Assembly: GCA_023614405.1 (NCBI GenBank)
Contig: CM042688.1
Coordinates: 441,244,028-441,308,027, forward strand
DNA: 64,000 nucleotides
DNA from: Avena insularis
Lineage: Eukaryota > Streptophyta > Magnoliopsida > Poales > Poaceae
Direction of reading: 5' to 3'
Positions 63,583 to 64,000 of this stretch are shown here, in pieces. The notes beneath the pieces were generated by a model. It saw nothing but the letters and a program-made list of their open reading frames with translations, was not told the DNA's origin and did no database searches. Each line of letters opens with the position of its first letter. Position 1 is the stretch's first letter. Made by a program: the position numbers and the translations under genes.

Positions 63583-64000
63583 ATGGTGGCGCTGTTGGAC
63601 AAGATGTACTACTTCATGGACCCTGGCAACACCACACTGCATGTGGCGTATACCAACAAAGCATCAGTGGTGAACGATTACATCGAGAAAATCGAAAAGC
63701 TCCTGGAGGAAACGGACGACTAGATTGTTGGCCTCGACATCGAGTACACCAACGAGCAATCATTGATGCAGAAGGCTACTATCGTCCAGCTATGTGTGGG
63801 CATGGATTACCTGGTCTACCAGATCTTCCAGGCCGACCAACCATGCTCAAAGCTAGCAGAGTTCGTCGCCAACCCAAACATTTCCTTTGCAGGCATCGAC
63901 ATCGGCAACGACCGTATCAGGATTAGGCGTTCTCTAGTACCAGTGACGAACTTCATGGACATCCAGAAGAGGTGGAAGCCTGCCGGCTCTACGAATGTGA
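63583..64000 (+). pseudogene. 3'-5' exonuclease domain protein (DEDD/WRN-like), premature stop, cut by window end
   Basis: From the ATG at 63583 the frame reads MVALLDKMYYFMDPGNTTL, then KASVVNDYIEKIEKLLEETD, and after a TAG at codon 47 (63721-63723) IVGLDIEYTNEQSLMQKATI, VQLCVGMDYLVYQIFQAD, FVANPNISFAGIDIGNDRI and NFMDIQKRW. GLDIEYT supplies the Asp-x-Glu of exonuclease motif I, and FAGIDIGNDR is motif II of RNase D/WRN-type enzymes. These use two metal ions to remove nucleotides from 3' ends of DNA or RNA. TAG replaces a probable Trp codon (TGG), so the copy is likely inactive unless the true start is downstream. The rest lies beyond 64000. The 167-codon frame at 63423-63926 in another frame is a shadow. 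Confidence 0.75.

Noticed and set aside
63423..63926. 167-codon plus-strand ORF
   Set aside because: Overlaps the exonuclease-like frame in a different frame; the conserved GLDIEYT and FAGIDIGNDR motifs are in the other frame.

Overview
The window is nuclear DNA of a grass, almost certainly a Triticeae species (wheat, Aegilops, rye or barley group). The evidence is Stowaway MITEs with CTCCCTCCG termini, a Cassandra TRIM with a 5S-like segment in each LTR, large Ty3/gypsy elements starting TGTARCATCCC or TGTTGGGG, a CACTA-like terminus, and a few low-copy islands with F-box/DUF295, GRF-zinc-finger and DEDD-exonuclease reading frames. Species cannot be fixed from this sequence alone. Most long open frames are transposon frames or antisense shadows.

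Layout. 1-2691: minus-strand gypsy remnant (E1) with most of its interior deleted and near-identical LTR ends. 2.9-4.36 kb: 125-bp and 384-bp tandem repeats. 6.3-11.0 kb: two decayed F-box/DUF295 genes in tandem on the minus strand, with a perfect 86-bp duplication between them and a duplicated upstream region. 12.4-21.4 kb: a mosaic of repeat blocks (called A, B, C and D here) interrupted by a MITE; the family reappears partly inverted at 62.2-63.4 kb. 21.7-22.6 kb: a tandem retroposon-like repeat. 22.7-28.0 kb: gene-like island with a GRF zinc-finger ORF, a coiled-coil exon and a plus-strand F-box pseudogene. 28.6-31.0 kb: short repeats and a GC-rich block that has an inverted relative at 59.5-59.95 kb. 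31.27-32.37 kb: CACTA-like terminus. 32.37-35.28 kb: about 18 copies of a 165-bp satellite with higher-order order.

35.28-47.86 kb holds a 12.6-kb gypsy element (E2) on the minus strand with LTRs, a tRNA-Lys primer site, decayed gag-pol, and an intron-containing accessory gene on the opposite strand between pol and the 3' LTR. Its outer right LTR end is missing, and it abuts 47.86-56.39 kb, a second minus-strand element (E3) with a gag containing three CCHC knuckles, a tRNA-iMet primer site and a putative 5.9-kb LTR. A complete Cassandra with target-site duplication is inserted in the E3 gag. 56.4-62.3 kb is AT-rich spacer with MITEs, a plastid-like tRNA-Asp fragment and small repeats. The window ends in a 3'-5' exonuclease-like gene with a premature stop.

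No intact, obviously functional host gene is certain. The best candidates for an unusual system are the antisense intron-bearing gene inside E2, the E3 family, and the A/B/C/D repeat mosaic. All comparisons were made by eye; no database search was run.
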